64,000 nucleotides of DNA from DAOUAE01 sp034433795 (GCA_034433795.1 DAOUAE010000008.1:141149-205148), one strand, 5' to 3'; shown: positions 17,586-26,474, counted from the first letter of the stretch. The notes: a model not told the origin generated them from the letters alone. Translations and numbers: made by a program.

Positions 17586-19257
17586 GTGGACCGTCGCGGG
17601 TGGGACGCGGGCCTCTGGCTCGCGCTGGGGATGCTCCTCGTTCTGGGGCTCGGGGCGGGCGTGGTTGGTTTCTCGCTCCTCCAGCGGGCGGACGGATGCC
17701 AGCGTGATCCGGCCGGTCTTCCCCCCCCGGACCGGGCCCGATGGCCGACCGGCTCTGACCCTCTACGCCTGTGGCGGGCGGCTCTACCGGGGCCAGGGCG
17801 AGCCGGTGCGGCTGACCGGCGTCAACTGGTTCGGCTTCGAGACCGAGACTCTGGCCCCGCACGGCCTCTGGTCGCGTCAGCTGGACACGCTTCTCGACCA
17901 GATCCAGGCTCTCGGCTACAACGCCATCCGCCTGCCCTACAGCGACGACCTCTTCGACCCGCAGCGCCACCCCAGCGGGATCAACACCGCTCTCAATCCC
18001 GATCTCCAGGGCCTCTCGGCTCTGGAGCTGCTGGACCGCGTCGTCGCCGGGGCGGCCGCCCGTGGTCTGGTGGTCGTCCTCGACCGCCACCGGCCCACCG
18101 TCGCCGGTCAGTCGCTGCTCTGGTATACCGACGCCGTCGACGAAGCCACCTGGATCGCCCATCTGGTGTATCTGGCTCGCCGGTACCGGGACCAGCCGGC
18201 CGTCATCGGCCTCGATCTCCACAACGAACCGGGCGGGCCGGCCACCTGGGGCAGCGGCGATCCGCAGACCGACTGGCGGCTGGCGGCCGAGCGGGCCGGG
18301 AACGCTGTCCTGGCGGCGCATCCGTATCTTCTCATCTTCGTGCAGGGCGTTGAGCGCGATGGCCCGACCTGGTACTGGCGCGGGGGCAATCTGCGTGGGG
18401 CCGGACGGGCGCCGGTTCGACTGAGCATTCCCGGTCGCCTCGTCTACAGCCCCCACGACTACGGGCCGGGCGTGTACCCTCAGCCCTGGTTCGACGACTG
18501 GCGCTTCCCGCTCAACCTCCCGCTCGTCTGGGACCACTTCTGGGGCTATCTGGCGCAGAGCGGGCAGGCCCCGGTGGTCATCGGCGAGTTCGGCGGGCGG
18601 TCCACCGGCCTCGACCGCGAGGGCCGCTGGCAGCGGGCCCTCCTGGCCTACAGCGCCCGCTACGGTCTGGGGTTCTTCGCCTGGTCGCTCAACCCCAACT
18701 CGGCCGACACCGGTGGGGTGCTCGGCGACGACTGGCTGAGCATCGTGGCCGGCCGGCAGGCGCTCTACCAGCCCTTCCTGGCCCCGCCGCTTCTCCCCGG
18801 CGTCCGGCCGGCGCCGCTCCAGGTCCTCACCCGGTCGCTGGACCCGCGGACCGAAGTGCCGGCCATCGCGGTCGCCTTCCGTCTGGTCAACCGGAGCCCG
18901 CAGGAGATCCCTCTTCAGGCGGTCGAGGTCCGCTACTGGTTCACCGCCGGTCAGGGGGCCGACCAGCTGGCGGTGGTCGACTGGGCGGCCATGGGCCGCG
19001 ACGCTGTTCAGACAAGGGTGGAGCCGGCGCGGGCCGGCGGCCAGGACCATGTCCTGGTGCTGCGTTTCCGCGCCGGCATTTTGCGCCCGTTCGAGGCGAC
19101 CGGCGAGGTTCTGGTCCGGGTCCACCGGCGCGACTGGGCCCCCTACTGGCAGCCCGACGACTACAGTTTCCTTCCGAGCACCGTCTCTCAGCCCAACCCG
19201 CGGGTGGTCGTTTCTGTCCATGGGCGCCGGCTCTGGGGGGAGACGCCGGCGCCCTGA
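17586..19257 (+). pseudogene. GH5 endoglucanase with CBM3, split by a frame change at a C8 run
   Basis: The catalytic and binding parts are one intact frame (17665-19257). They closely follow the plan of Acidothermus cellulolyticus E1 (GH5_1): GVNWFGFE, GYNAIRLPYSDDLF, the LDRHRP region, acid/base Glu in LDLHNEP, HDYGPGVYPQ and nucleophile Glu in VVIGEFGG. A CBM3 cellulose-binding module follows (VEVRYWFTAGQ to VSVHGRRLWG). The export signal is in a different frame: GTG 17586, behind GGGGAG, encodes RRGWDAGLWLALGMLLVL, and this frame never reaches the catalytic domain. The two frames join at eight C's (17721-17728); removing one C would fuse them. This may be a sequencing error, a phase-variable switch or a young pseudogene. 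Without the signal, only a weak TTG at 17665 could start the enzyme. Confidence 0.8.
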
Positions 19258-19262
19258 GCTGG

Positions 19263-20999
19263 TCAGGGGGCGGTGCGGAAGAAGGCGGCGACGAAGACCA
19301 GCGGCGCGTTGTACTCGATGGAGTTCTCGTTGACCGAGTAGGCCTCGGTGGCGTCGATATAGCTGCGCGGCCCCAGGCCGGCCGGGGCGCGCCCATCCTG
19401 GGCATCCTTGTTGGGCCCGCCGACGATGACGCCGGGCACCAGCCGGTCGTGCAGGACCATGATCCGGTTGTGCGGGTGCCGGACGCTGTTGTGGCCGTAG
19501 CCGATGACGTAGGACTTGGCCAGCGGGTTCCGCCCCAGGACGTAGTGCAGCTGGTCGAGAGCGGCCTCGCGGTACGAACGCTGGGGGGTGACCGCGGAGG
19601 CCACCAGCAGCAGGACGGCATTGTCGAGGGCGGCCTTGTTCGAGGCCCAGCTGTAGACCGAGAGCGAGACGCGGTAGGGGTTGATCGGGCTGCTCACCCA
19701 GGCCACCATCTCGTCGGCCCAGGTGCGGAGGGCCTGCCGGATCGCGCTCTGGAGGGTCGGGTCGGCGTCGGGGGTGAAGAGGTAGGTGAGGAGGGCCATG
19801 GTGCGGGTGTCGGCCCAGGTGAGGGGACCGATGCTGGGGGTCGTGGCCCGCAGGGCCGCTTCGATCGCCGTCCGGTAGCGTGGCTGGCCGGTGGTGCGGA
19901 AGAGTTCGGCGGCCGCCCAGAGGCGCTGGCTGGCGTCGTCGGCGTAGAAGTAGCCGCCGGTCCCCCGGTCGGGGGGCAGGATCGGGCGGGGCTGCTGCTC
20001 CAGGTAGGTCCAGGCCCGTTCGGCGGCCGCCCGCAGACGGGCGGCGTACTCGGGCTGGTAGGGCTGGAAGACCCGGGCGGCGCGGGCCATCACGGCGGCG
20101 AAGAGGGCGGTATCGGGGGTCGAGACATCGTAGACGTAGAACGTGCCTCCCAGGTCGGCCTCGCTCCGGGAGAACGGTCCGAACTGCTCGGGGGTGACCT
20201 TGTGGTAGACCGCGCCGTCGGCCCGCTGCATTTTGAGGAGCCAGTCCAGCTCCTCTTTCAGGACGCGCAGGTAGTCCGGGAGTCCGCCGCTCTCGCCGGG
20301 CAGATCGAGGGTGAGCGACCGGACCCGGTCGGGGAAGAGCTCCCAGAGAAGCAGGAGTTCCCCCAGGGTGATCCCGGCGGTGGGGACGTACTTGCCGTAG
20401 TCGCCGGCGTCGGGCCAGCCGCCGGAGACGTCGAGGGTGGTCTCGGGCTGGTGGCGGAGGGGGGCCCGGGCGGTCAGCCGCTCCCAGGCGGCCGGGGCCA
20501 GCCGGCGCAGGACGTCGTACGACCGGATGGCGTCGCGGGCCAGACTGTCGAAGACCTCCGGGCCGATACGGAAGGCCGGCGAGCGCCCGACCCCGGGAAC
20601 GACCAGGACGTACTCGCCCGGGGTCTGGAGGGCGCTGAAGTCGGCTGGTCGCACCGTCTCCAGCGTCTCCTCGTCGACGATACCGGGTCCCAGGCGGTCG
20701 GCGTAGACGCTCCGGCCGGTGGCGGTGGCCACCACTTTGAACATCTCCCCCTGGGTGCCGGCGATGAGCGCGATCTTGGGATAGTCTGGCAGGTAGCCAA
20801 CCTGATTCAGGTGGAAGAGCTCGGGACGGAGCGGCTCCTCCGGGACGCGGTCGCCCACCGGCAGCGGCGAGGTGGTGGGGGTGGGGGTCGGGCGGGCCGT
20901 CGCCGGCGTCGGCGCGGGCGTCGGTGACGGCCCCGGTGCGCAGGCGGTCAGCAGCAGGCTCAGGGTCAGCAGAAGGTGGACTCCACGCGGCAGTCGCAC
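19263..20999 (-). CDS. GH9 endoglucanase, lipoprotein
   Basis: A 578-aa secreted cellulase. The N-terminus is a lipoprotein signal with lipobox LLTAC (Cys 18), then a PTPAPTP linker. An immunoglobulin-like CelD_N domain (LFHLNQVGYLPDYPKIALI) and the (alpha/alpha)6 GH9 barrel follow. The catalytic Asp region is GGWPDAGDYGKYVP. The His signature is YGHNSVRHPHNR, and the acid Glu lies in AYSVNENSIEYNAPLVF. The open frame continues upstream over the permease gene, but GAGGAGG before GTG 20999 and the signal peptide define the start. It would cut beta-1,4-glucan at the cell surface and feed the adjacent ABC importer. It converges on the GH5 gene with five bases between the stops. Confidence 0.92.
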   Translation of the reverse strand: MRLPRGVHLLLTLSLLLTACAPGPSPTPAPTPATARPTPTPTTSPLPVGDRVPEEPLRPELFHLNQVGYLPDYPKIALIAGTQGEMFKVVATATGRSVYADRLGPGIVDEETLETVRPADFSALQTPGEYVLVVPGVGRSPAFRIGPEVFDSLARDAIRSYDVLRRLAPAAWERLTARAPLRHQPETTLDVSGGWPDAGDYGKYVPTAGITLGELLLLWELFPDRVRSLTLDLPGESGGLPDYLRVLKEELDWLLKMQRADGAVYHKVTPEQFGPFSRSEADLGGTFYVYDVSTPDTALFAAVMARAARVFQPYQPEYAARLRAAAERAWTYLEQQPRPILPPDRGTGGYFYADDASQRLWAAAELFRTTGQPRYRTAIEAALRATTPSIGPLTWADTRTMALLTYLFTPDADPTLQSAIRQALRTWADEMVAWVSSPINPYRVSLSVYSWASNKAALDNAVLLLVASAVTPQRSYREAALDQLHYVLGRNPLAKSYVIGYGHNSVRHPHNRIMVLHDRLVPGVIVGGPNKDAQDGRAPAGLGPRSYIDATEAYSVNENSIEYNAPLVFVAAFFRTAP

Positions 21000-21022
21000 A
21001 GCCGGTGCCTCCTCGGTGGGTG

Positions 21023-21886
21023 CTAGTACCCGGCCAGCGCCCCGGCGGTCAGGCCGTCGATCAGCCGGCGGGCGCCCAGCACCGTGATAAGGAGCATCGG
21101 GACGGTGGCGATGGCGCTGCCGACAAGCAGCGCTCCCAGGTCGGTGCCGTGGACGCCCCGCAGGGTCGCCAGGGCCACGGCGTAGGTATAGTGCTCGGGC
21201 GATTGCATGATGACCAGGGGCCCCAGGAAGGCGTTCCAGCCGCCGATAAACGTGGTGATGGCCAGCGCGCCGGCGGCCGGGGCGGTCAGCGGCAGCACGA
21301 TCCGCAGAAAGAGGCCGATCTCCGAGCAGCCGTCGAGGCGGGCGGCCTCGCAGAGATCGCGGGGGATAGCGCTGGCGATGTACTGGCGCATCCAGAAGAC
21401 CCCGAAGGCGTTGCCGGCGGCCGGGACGATGAACGGCCAGAACGTGTCGATCCAGCCGAAGGCGCTCATCTGGATGTACCAGGGGATGAGGCCGAGCTGT
21501 CCGGGGACCATCATCGTCGCCAGGAGCAGCCAGAACAGGCGCTCCTTGGCCGGGAAGTCGTAGCGGGCGAAGGCGAACCCGCCCAGCGCGCTGAAGAAGA
21601 TGGTCAACACGGTGCTGGGGGCGGCGATGATCAGGCTGTTGAGGAGCGAGCGCCAGAAGTAGGGGATGTAGCTGATCATCGCCTGGTAGTTGCTCACCAG
21701 CGCCTCCCCCGGCCAGATGGGGGGTGGACTCGTCAGAATCGCGTTGGTCTCGTGGGTGGCCAGCAGAAACTCCCAGAAGAACGGAAAGAGCATGGTCAGC
21801 CCGAGCAGACTGACGACCAGATAGGCTCCCAGGGTCATCAGCCGGCTGGGCCACCGGGATGGACGGTGGGTCCAGAGAAGAGCCAT
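21023..21886 (-). CDS. Sugar ABC transporter permease, MalG type
   Basis: A 287-aa inner-membrane permease of the CUT1 carbohydrate importer family with six predicted helices. The EAA loop that docks the ATPase is clear: EAARLDGCSEIGLFLRIVLP. The N-terminal cytoplasmic stretch and FPFFWEFLLATHETN are typical of MalG/LacG proteins. It starts one base after the stop of the MalF-type gene (no gap), and the GH9 start lies 23 bases after its own stop. No ATPase gene is in the operon, so it probably shares an MsmK-like ATPase encoded elsewhere. Confidence 0.92.
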   Translation of the reverse strand: MALLWTHRPSRWPSRLMTLGAYLVVSLLGLTMLFPFFWEFLLATHETNAILTSPPPIWPGEALVSNYQAMISYIPYFWRSLLNSLIIAAPSTVLTIFFSALGGFAFARYDFPAKERLFWLLLATMMVPGQLGLIPWYIQMSAFGWIDTFWPFIVPAAGNAFGVFWMRQYIASAIPRDLCEAARLDGCSEIGLFLRIVLPLTAPAAGALAITTFIGGWNAFLGPLVIMQSPEHYTYAVALATLRGVHGTDLGALLVGSAIATVPMLLITVLGARRLIDGLTAGALAGY

Positions 21887-22846
21887 TTATCCCTCCGAAT
21901 CGCGGAAGATGGTCTGGCGCAGGCCGGCGGTGACCAGGAGGATGGTGGCGAAGAGCAGAAGGGCGATGGCCCCGGCGTAGCCGAACTGCCCGTAGTTGAA
22001 GGCGGTATCGTAGAGGAGCATCGACAGGGTGAGACCGCCGGCCTCTGGACCGCCGAGGGTGCCGCTGCCGGCGCCGGCCAGGCCGCCGAGCAGCATGAGC
22101 GGGATATCGAAGATCTGCAGGCTGCCGATGACGGTGATCGCGACGACGAAGAAGGTGACCCGCCGCAGGAGCGGCCAGATCACCCAGCGCAGGAGAGCCC
22201 AGGGGCCGGCGCCGTCCAGGCGGGCCGCCTCGCAGAGTTCGGCCGGGATGGCGGTCAGCCCGGCCGAGAAGAGCAGGATGTTCCAGCCGACGTACTGCCA
22301 GACGGTCACAAAGGCTACTGCCGGCTTGATCCAGCGGCCGCTGCCGGTGACGTAGCCGAGCCAGTCCACCGGGGCGAGACCCAGGAGACCCAGAAGGTAG
22401 TTCAGGACGCCGCTGTAGGCGAAGAGGACCCCCCAGACCAGCCCCAGGACCACCGGCGCGGTGAGGTAGGGCAGAAAGAGGACGGTGCGGTAGAGGTCGC
22501 GCCCACGGACGACGCGCTGGTGGATGACCAGGGCCAGGAGCAGCGCCAGGCCGACCTGGACAACGGTCACCACCGCCATCAGCCAGAGCGAGTTGAGAAG
22601 GGCGGTGTGGACCAGCGGGTCGCTCAGCAACCGCCCGACGTTCTCCAGCCCCACCCACTCGACGTGGAACGGGGTCCAGCGGGTGAAGGCCAGGTAGAAG
22701 CTGTAGCCGATGGGGAAGAGGCCGAAGACGGCGAAGGTCAGGTAGAACGGGGCGACAAAGAGGTAGCCCCAGAGGGCCTGCCGGACCGTCGGCCGGGCGA
22801 GGAGACGGCGCGAAGCGCGGATTGAGGCGAGAGGGTAGGCCGGCAT
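21887..22846 (-). CDS. Sugar ABC transporter permease, MalF type
   Basis: A 319-aa CUT1 permease with six helices. Typical features are YLFVAPFYLTFAVFGLFPIGYSFYLAF cut by its first periplasmic loop (ENVGRLLSDP), the helix around FLPYLTAPVVLGLVWG and the EAA loop ELCEAARLDGAGPWALLRWV. It partners the MalG-type permease directly downstream. A stable hairpin separates it from the binding-protein gene, consistent with lower expression of the permeases than of the binding protein. The substrate is probably a beta-glucan oligosaccharide, judged from the GH9 and GH5 neighbours; this is inference. Confidence 0.92.
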   Translation of the reverse strand: MPAYPLASIRASRRLLARPTVRQALWGYLFVAPFYLTFAVFGLFPIGYSFYLAFTRWTPFHVEWVGLENVGRLLSDPLVHTALLNSLWLMAVVTVVQVGLALLLALVIHQRVVRGRDLYRTVLFLPYLTAPVVLGLVWGVLFAYSGVLNYLLGLLGLAPVDWLGYVTGSGRWIKPAVAFVTVWQYVGWNILLFSAGLTAIPAELCEAARLDGAGPWALLRWVIWPLLRRVTFFVVAITVIGSLQIFDIPLMLLGGLAGAGSGTLGGPEAGGLTLSMLLYDTAFNYGQFGYAGAIALLLFATILLVTAGLRQTIFRDSEG

Positions 22847-22866
22847 CAGCGCTCTCCCAGTGTCAG

Positions 22867-22890
22867 AGGGGCGGGCGGGAGCCCGCCCCT
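22867..22890 (-). promoter_or_regulatory. Perfect hairpin between binding-protein and permease genes
   Basis: AGGGGCGGGC and GCCCGCCCCT form a perfect 10-bp stem with a four-base loop, directly after the binding-protein stop and before the MalF-type start. There is no U-tract. In other ABC operons (for example malE-malF) such structures stabilise the 5' message and reduce downstream expression; the same role is inferred here. Confidence 0.6.
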
Positions 22891-22897
22891 GGTAGGC

Positions 22898-24223
22898 TCA
22901 GGTGCCAAGGCGGAGTGTGAGGTTGGTGCGGGCGGCACGCTCCTGGAGCATCCGGGCGGCGGTCTCCAGAGCCTGCTCCGGCGGGACCTTGCCGGCGATG
23001 GCCAGGTCCACCTGGGCGTTCATCAGGTCGGTGCCCAGGGCGTCCACCGGGCTGTAGGCGAGCGGCTTGACCTGCTGGGCGAGGTCGACCAGCAGCCGCC
23101 AGACCCGCTGGCCGCCAAGGTACTCGACCGGCTGGTCGTAGAGCGGGCTGTTCCAGGCCGGCTTGTAGGCTGGCACGATGCCGGTCCGCTGGAAGACAGC
23201 GTTCTGGACCTCGGGAGTGGTGGTCAGGAACTTGATGAACTCCCAGGCGGCCGCCTTGTTTTTGGCCAGTTTGGGGATCTGGAGATAGGTGCCGCCGTTG
23301 TTGAAGGCGCCGCCGGGCGCCGGGGCGACCCGCCACCGGCCGGCCCCCTCTTTGTCGATCCAGGTCTGGAGATTCCCCAGCATCCAGGCGCCCGTGATGA
23401 CCGTGGCGATCTTGCCGCTCTTGAGGGCCGGGGCCCAGCGCTCGCTCCAGGCCGGGATATTGGCGCTGATACCGGCCTCGCGCGCCTGGATGGCCAGGCG
23501 GAGCGGCTCGCGTCCCTCGCGGACGAAGGCGATCTCGTCGCCGACCACGATGTTGCCGCCATTCTGCCAGAAGGCGACGTTGTAGAGGTCGTGCGGGTGG
23601 CCGATCATGAACGACTCGCCGCCGGTCTTTTCGACCACCTGTCGACCGGCCCGGAGGAAGTCCTCCCAGGTGGCCAGGGCCTTCGCCACCTCCTCCGGCT
23701 CGGTCGGCAGCCCAGCCCGCTGGAAGACGTCAACCCGGTAGAACATCACCCCGGTGGCCACGTCCCAGGGGAAGGCGGTCATCTCGCCGTTGACGATGGG
23801 GGCGTTGAACTTCCACTCGACGAACTGGTCGCGAAACTGGCCGGCGTTGTAGGGCGGGGCCAGCAGATTCTCCCCCGCCTCCAGGAAGCGCCCGACCATG
23901 CTGGTGTCCAGGCCGATGACGTCGGGGACGTTCGACCGGGCCGCCAGCACCGCCTGATACTTCTTGGCCATGTCACCGAAGGGCTGGTGGACGAAGCGCA
24001 CCTTGATGTGCGGGTAGCGCTGCTCGAAGAGCGGGATGACCGTCTCCATCGAGACCCGGTCGAAATACCAGACCGTGATTTCGGTCGGCTCGCCACCGGC
24101 GGACGTCGGCGCGGTGGACGCGGGGGGAGCGGTCGCCGGGCGCGGGGGGCTGCAGGCCCCGACGATGAGCCCGAGCAGGACGAGACCGGTGAGCAGCCGA
24201 GACAGCAGACGCGGACGTGACAT
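22898..24223 (-). CDS. Extracellular sugar-binding lipoprotein (ABC importer)
   Basis: A 441-aa solute-binding protein of the CUT1 class. The signal peptide LLTGLVLLGLIVGAC ends in a lipobox (GAC), followed by a low-complexity PPRPATAPPASTAP linker. The mature protein has the usual VWYFDRVS start, FEQRYPHIKVRF, PDVIGLDTS and the hinge/ligand region FPWDVATGVMFYRVD, ending with AAWEFIKFL near the C-terminal lobe. The open frame extends 30 codons upstream, but GGGAGG before ATG 24223 and the signal sequence fix the start. It is the first gene of the transporter operon, behind a strong promoter and palindrome. Cello- or beta-gluco-oligosaccharides are the likely ligand. Confidence 0.92.
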   Translation of the reverse strand: MSRPRLLSRLLTGLVLLGLIVGACSPPRPATAPPASTAPTSAGGEPTEITVWYFDRVSMETVIPLFEQRYPHIKVRFVHQPFGDMAKKYQAVLAARSNVPDVIGLDTSMVGRFLEAGENLLAPPYNAGQFRDQFVEWKFNAPIVNGEMTAFPWDVATGVMFYRVDVFQRAGLPTEPEEVAKALATWEDFLRAGRQVVEKTGGESFMIGHPHDLYNVAFWQNGGNIVVGDEIAFVREGREPLRLAIQAREAGISANIPAWSERWAPALKSGKIATVITGAWMLGNLQTWIDKEGAGRWRVAPAPGGAFNNGGTYLQIPKLAKNKAAAWEFIKFLTTTPEVQNAVFQRTGIVPAYKPAWNSPLYDQPVEYLGGQRVWRLLVDLAQQVKPLAYSPVDALGTDLMNAQVDLAIAGKVPPEQALETAARMLQERAARTNLTLRLGT

Positions 24224-24273
24224 CGTTCCTCCCGGAGTGTCAGACGTGGAAGCAGGCTGTTTGAACAACGCCT

Positions 24274-24287
24274 GGACTCTAGAGTCC
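24274..24287. promoter_or_regulatory. 14-bp perfect palindrome, operator candidate
   Basis: GGACTCTAGAGTCC is a perfect palindrome. It lies about 6-19 bases downstream of the predicted transcription start of the binding-protein promoter (24300-24328). A repressor bound there would block the cellulase/transporter operon. LacI-type regulators of CUT1 operons use palindromes of this size, but no LacI gene is present in the window. Confidence 0.55.
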
Positions 24288-24299
24288 TTCGGCCTCAGC

Positions 24300-24328
24300 A
24301 TCTTACCATCCACCTTCGCTTATGTCAA
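24300..24328 (-). promoter_or_regulatory. Sigma70-type promoter of the sugar ABC/GH9 operon
   Basis: On the minus strand a consensus TTGACA (24323-24328) is followed by a 17-base spacer and TAAGAT (24300-24305). Transcription should start near 24293, giving a leader of about 70 bases before ATG 24223. This also rules out upstream in-frame start codons for the binding protein. Confidence 0.75.
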
Positions 24329-24485
24329 GGCCTCTGACGATGGTCCTGCCGGGGCGCGCGGTCCCCGAAGGCGTCGGGAGAGCCTGGAGGATCCTCACGG
24401 CGGTCCCCCGCCCAGGGACCGTGGCCGAGACCTTCCGTCGGCGCGCGAAAATCGCTATGATGGAGAGGCCAGAGGAGGGAGGAGC

Positions 24486-25556
24486 GTGGTGCGCGCACCG
24501 ATCGGGGTCGGTATCCTGGGGACGGGCCTGAGCGCCAGTATGCATGTCCAGGCCCTGCGGGCGGTGCCGGGCGTGCAGGTGGTGGCGGTGGCCGGCACCA
24601 GCCTGGAGAAAGCGGCCGCCTTCGCCCAAAAGTGGGAGGTGCCCCGGGCGGTGGTGGGCCTGGAGGGGCTGCTGGCCGAGCCGGGGGTCCAGGTCGTCCA
24701 TCTCTGCACTCCACCCTATCTGCACCCGGCCGAGGTCCGGGCCTGCGCCGCCGCCGGACGGCACGTCCTGGTCGAGAAGCCGATGGCCCGGACGGTGGCC
24801 GAGGCCGATGGTCTCATCGAGACCTGTCAGCGGGCTGGCGTCACTTTAGGCTGCATGTTCCAGTACCGCTTCATGCCGCTCTCCCAGCGGGCCCGCGCCG
24901 GGCTGGCCGCGGGACGGCTGGGGCGACCGCTGGTGGCCGACGTCTTCGTCAAATGGTGGCGCGGGCCCGAATACTACCGGTCGAGCACCTGGCGGGCGAC
25001 GCGGGAGAAAGAGGGAGGCGGCGTCCTCATCAACCAGGCCATCCACGCCCTCGACCTGGTCCAGTGGCTGGTCGGGCCGGTGGTCGCGGTCCAGGGGCTG
25101 GTGCGGACGGCTCTTCACGCCATCGAGACCGAGGACCTGGGACTGGCCCTGCTGCACTACACGGGGGGCGCGGTGGGGGTGCTGGCGGCCACCACCATCG
25201 CCTATCCGGGCTTTCCGGAGCGGATCGAGGTCCACGGCGAGCGGGGGACGATGCGGCTGAGCCCCGGCCAGGGACGGCTGGAGTGGTACCTCAAAGACCG
25301 GCCGGAGCCGCTGGTCGAGGGCGAGACCGCCCAGCAGCAGGCGGCGGCCCAGGACCCGGCCCGCGTCTCGCTGGTCGGCCATATCGCCCAGTTCACCGAT
25401 TTCTACCAGGCCCTGCGGGAGGGCCGGGCCCCGGCCGTCGACGGCCGCGAGGGCCGGCGGGCGCTGGCCGTGGTCGAGGCGGTCTACCGGTCGAGCGCGG
25501 AGGGACGGCCGGTGGCCCTGGCCGATCTCGACCGGCCCGGTCGCCCCGAGGGCTGA
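24486..25556 (+). CDS. Gfo/Idh/MocA family oxidoreductase
   Basis: A 356-aa NAD(P)-dependent sugar (or inositol) dehydrogenase. The Rossmann motif is GVGILGTGLSASMHVQAL, the signature Lys is in VLVEKPMARTVAEAD, and the C-terminal alpha/beta domain has GGVLINQAIHALDLVQWLVGP, which contains the conserved His/Asp site. Start GTG 24486 follows AGAGGAGGGAGG; GTG 24489 is equally possible. A TATGAT at 24456-24461 could be its -10. It diverges from the sugar ABC operon and is followed by a sugar isomerase/epimerase, so it probably acts in catabolism of imported sugars or sugar acids. The substrate is unknown. Confidence 0.9.
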   Translation: MVRAPIGVGILGTGLSASMHVQALRAVPGVQVVAVAGTSLEKAAAFAQKWEVPRAVVGLEGLLAEPGVQVVHLCTPPYLHPAEVRACAAAGRHVLVEKPMARTVAEADGLIETCQRAGVTLGCMFQYRFMPLSQRARAGLAAGRLGRPLVADVFVKWWRGPEYYRSSTWRATREKEGGGVLINQAIHALDLVQWLVGPVVAVQGLVRTALHAIETEDLGLALLHYTGGAVGVLAATTIAYPGFPERIEVHGERGTMRLSPGQGRLEWYLKDRPEPLVEGETAQQQAAAQDPARVSLVGHIAQFTDFYQALREGRAPAVDGREGRRALAVVEAVYRSSAEGRPVALADLDRPGRPEG

Positions 25557-25601
25557 GCACGGCCGGTGACCGAACCGGCCAGGCGGGAGGAGTGCGCCGG
25601 C

Positions 25602-26471
25602 ATGTGGAAGCGCAGCGTCATCACCGACGAGATCTCTCAGGACCTGGAGCGGGCGCTGGCCCTGGCCCGCGAGTTCGGCCTGGAGGGGGTGGACATCCGC
25701 TCGGTCTGGGACCGGCGGATTCATGAGCTCACGGCGGCCGAGCTGGAGCGCCTGCGGGCGATGGTCGAGGGAGCCGGCCTGCAGGTGGCGGCGCTGGCGC
25801 CGCCGTTTCTCAAGTGCCCGATCGACAGTCTGGCCGACTGGGAGGCTCATCTGGCGATCCTGGAGCGGACCATCGCCGCCGCTCACCGGCTGGGGACGCG
25901 CCTTGTGCGGGGCTTCACCTTCTGGCGACAGGGCGACCTGGCCACCCACTGGCCGACCATCGTCGCCCGCTACCGGGAGATCGCCCCGCTGGTCGAGCGG
26001 GCGGGGATCGTTCTGGCGGTCGAGAACGAGCCGTCCTGCCAGATCGGGACGGTCGAGCCGCTGGTGCGGCTCCTCGAGGCGGTCGGCAGTCCCAACATCC
26101 GCGCCCTCTGGGATCCGGCCAACGGCTTGGTCGACGGGGAGCTCCCCACCCGGGCGGTCTACGAGCAGGTGCGGCCGTATCTGGTGCACATGCATCTCAA
26201 AGACGGCCGGCGGGGGCCGGATGGTCGCTACGAACACACGGTCGTCGGCGAGGGCCAGATCGACTACATCACCCTCTTCCGCTGGCTGGAGGCCGACGGC
26301 TACGAGGGCTTCGTCGCCCTGGAGACGCACTACCGGCCCCGGCCGGTGGACCCTGGCCTGGTGGCCCAGCCGGGCGGTCGGCGGTTCTCGGAACTGGGCG
26401 AGGAGGCGACCCGCGCCTGTCTGCTGGGCTGGCAGCGGGTGCTGGCGGCCGCCCGGGGGTCGGACCGTTGA
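25602..26471 (+). CDS. Sugar phosphate isomerase/epimerase (xylose-isomerase-like TIM barrel)
   Basis: A 289-aa TIM-barrel protein of the AP-endonuclease-2/IolE/IolI superfamily, which isomerises or epimerises sugars or inositol intermediates with a divalent metal. Likely metal ligands are Glu in LAVENEPSC, Asp in ALWDPANGL, His in LVHMHLKD and Glu in GFVALETHY. ATG 25602 is chosen because GGGAGG lies upstream and the conserved strand VITDEISQDL follows at once; an in-frame GTG at 25566 is an alternative. The gene directly follows a Gfo/Idh/MocA oxidoreductase, a common pairing in inositol and rare-sugar pathways. Confidence 0.85.
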   Translation: MWKRSVITDEISQDLERALALAREFGLEGVDIRSVWDRRIHELTAAELERLRAMVEGAGLQVAALAPPFLKCPIDSLADWEAHLAILERTIAAAHRLGTRLVRGFTFWRQGDLATHWPTIVARYREIAPLVERAGIVLAVENEPSCQIGTVEPLVRLLEAVGSPNIRALWDPANGLVDGELPTRAVYEQVRPYLVHMHLKDGRRGPDGRYEHTVVGEGQIDYITLFRWLEADGYEGFVALETHYRPRPVDPGLVAQPGGRRFSELGEEATRACLLGWQRVLAAARGSDR

Positions 26472-26474
26472 GGC

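Noticed and set aside
21000..22658. A long N-terminal extension of the GH9 gene over the permease genes
   Set aside because: The extension is Arg/Pro/Gly-rich antisense-like sequence read in the wrong frame of the permeases. A lipoprotein signal and GAGGAGG define the start at 20999.
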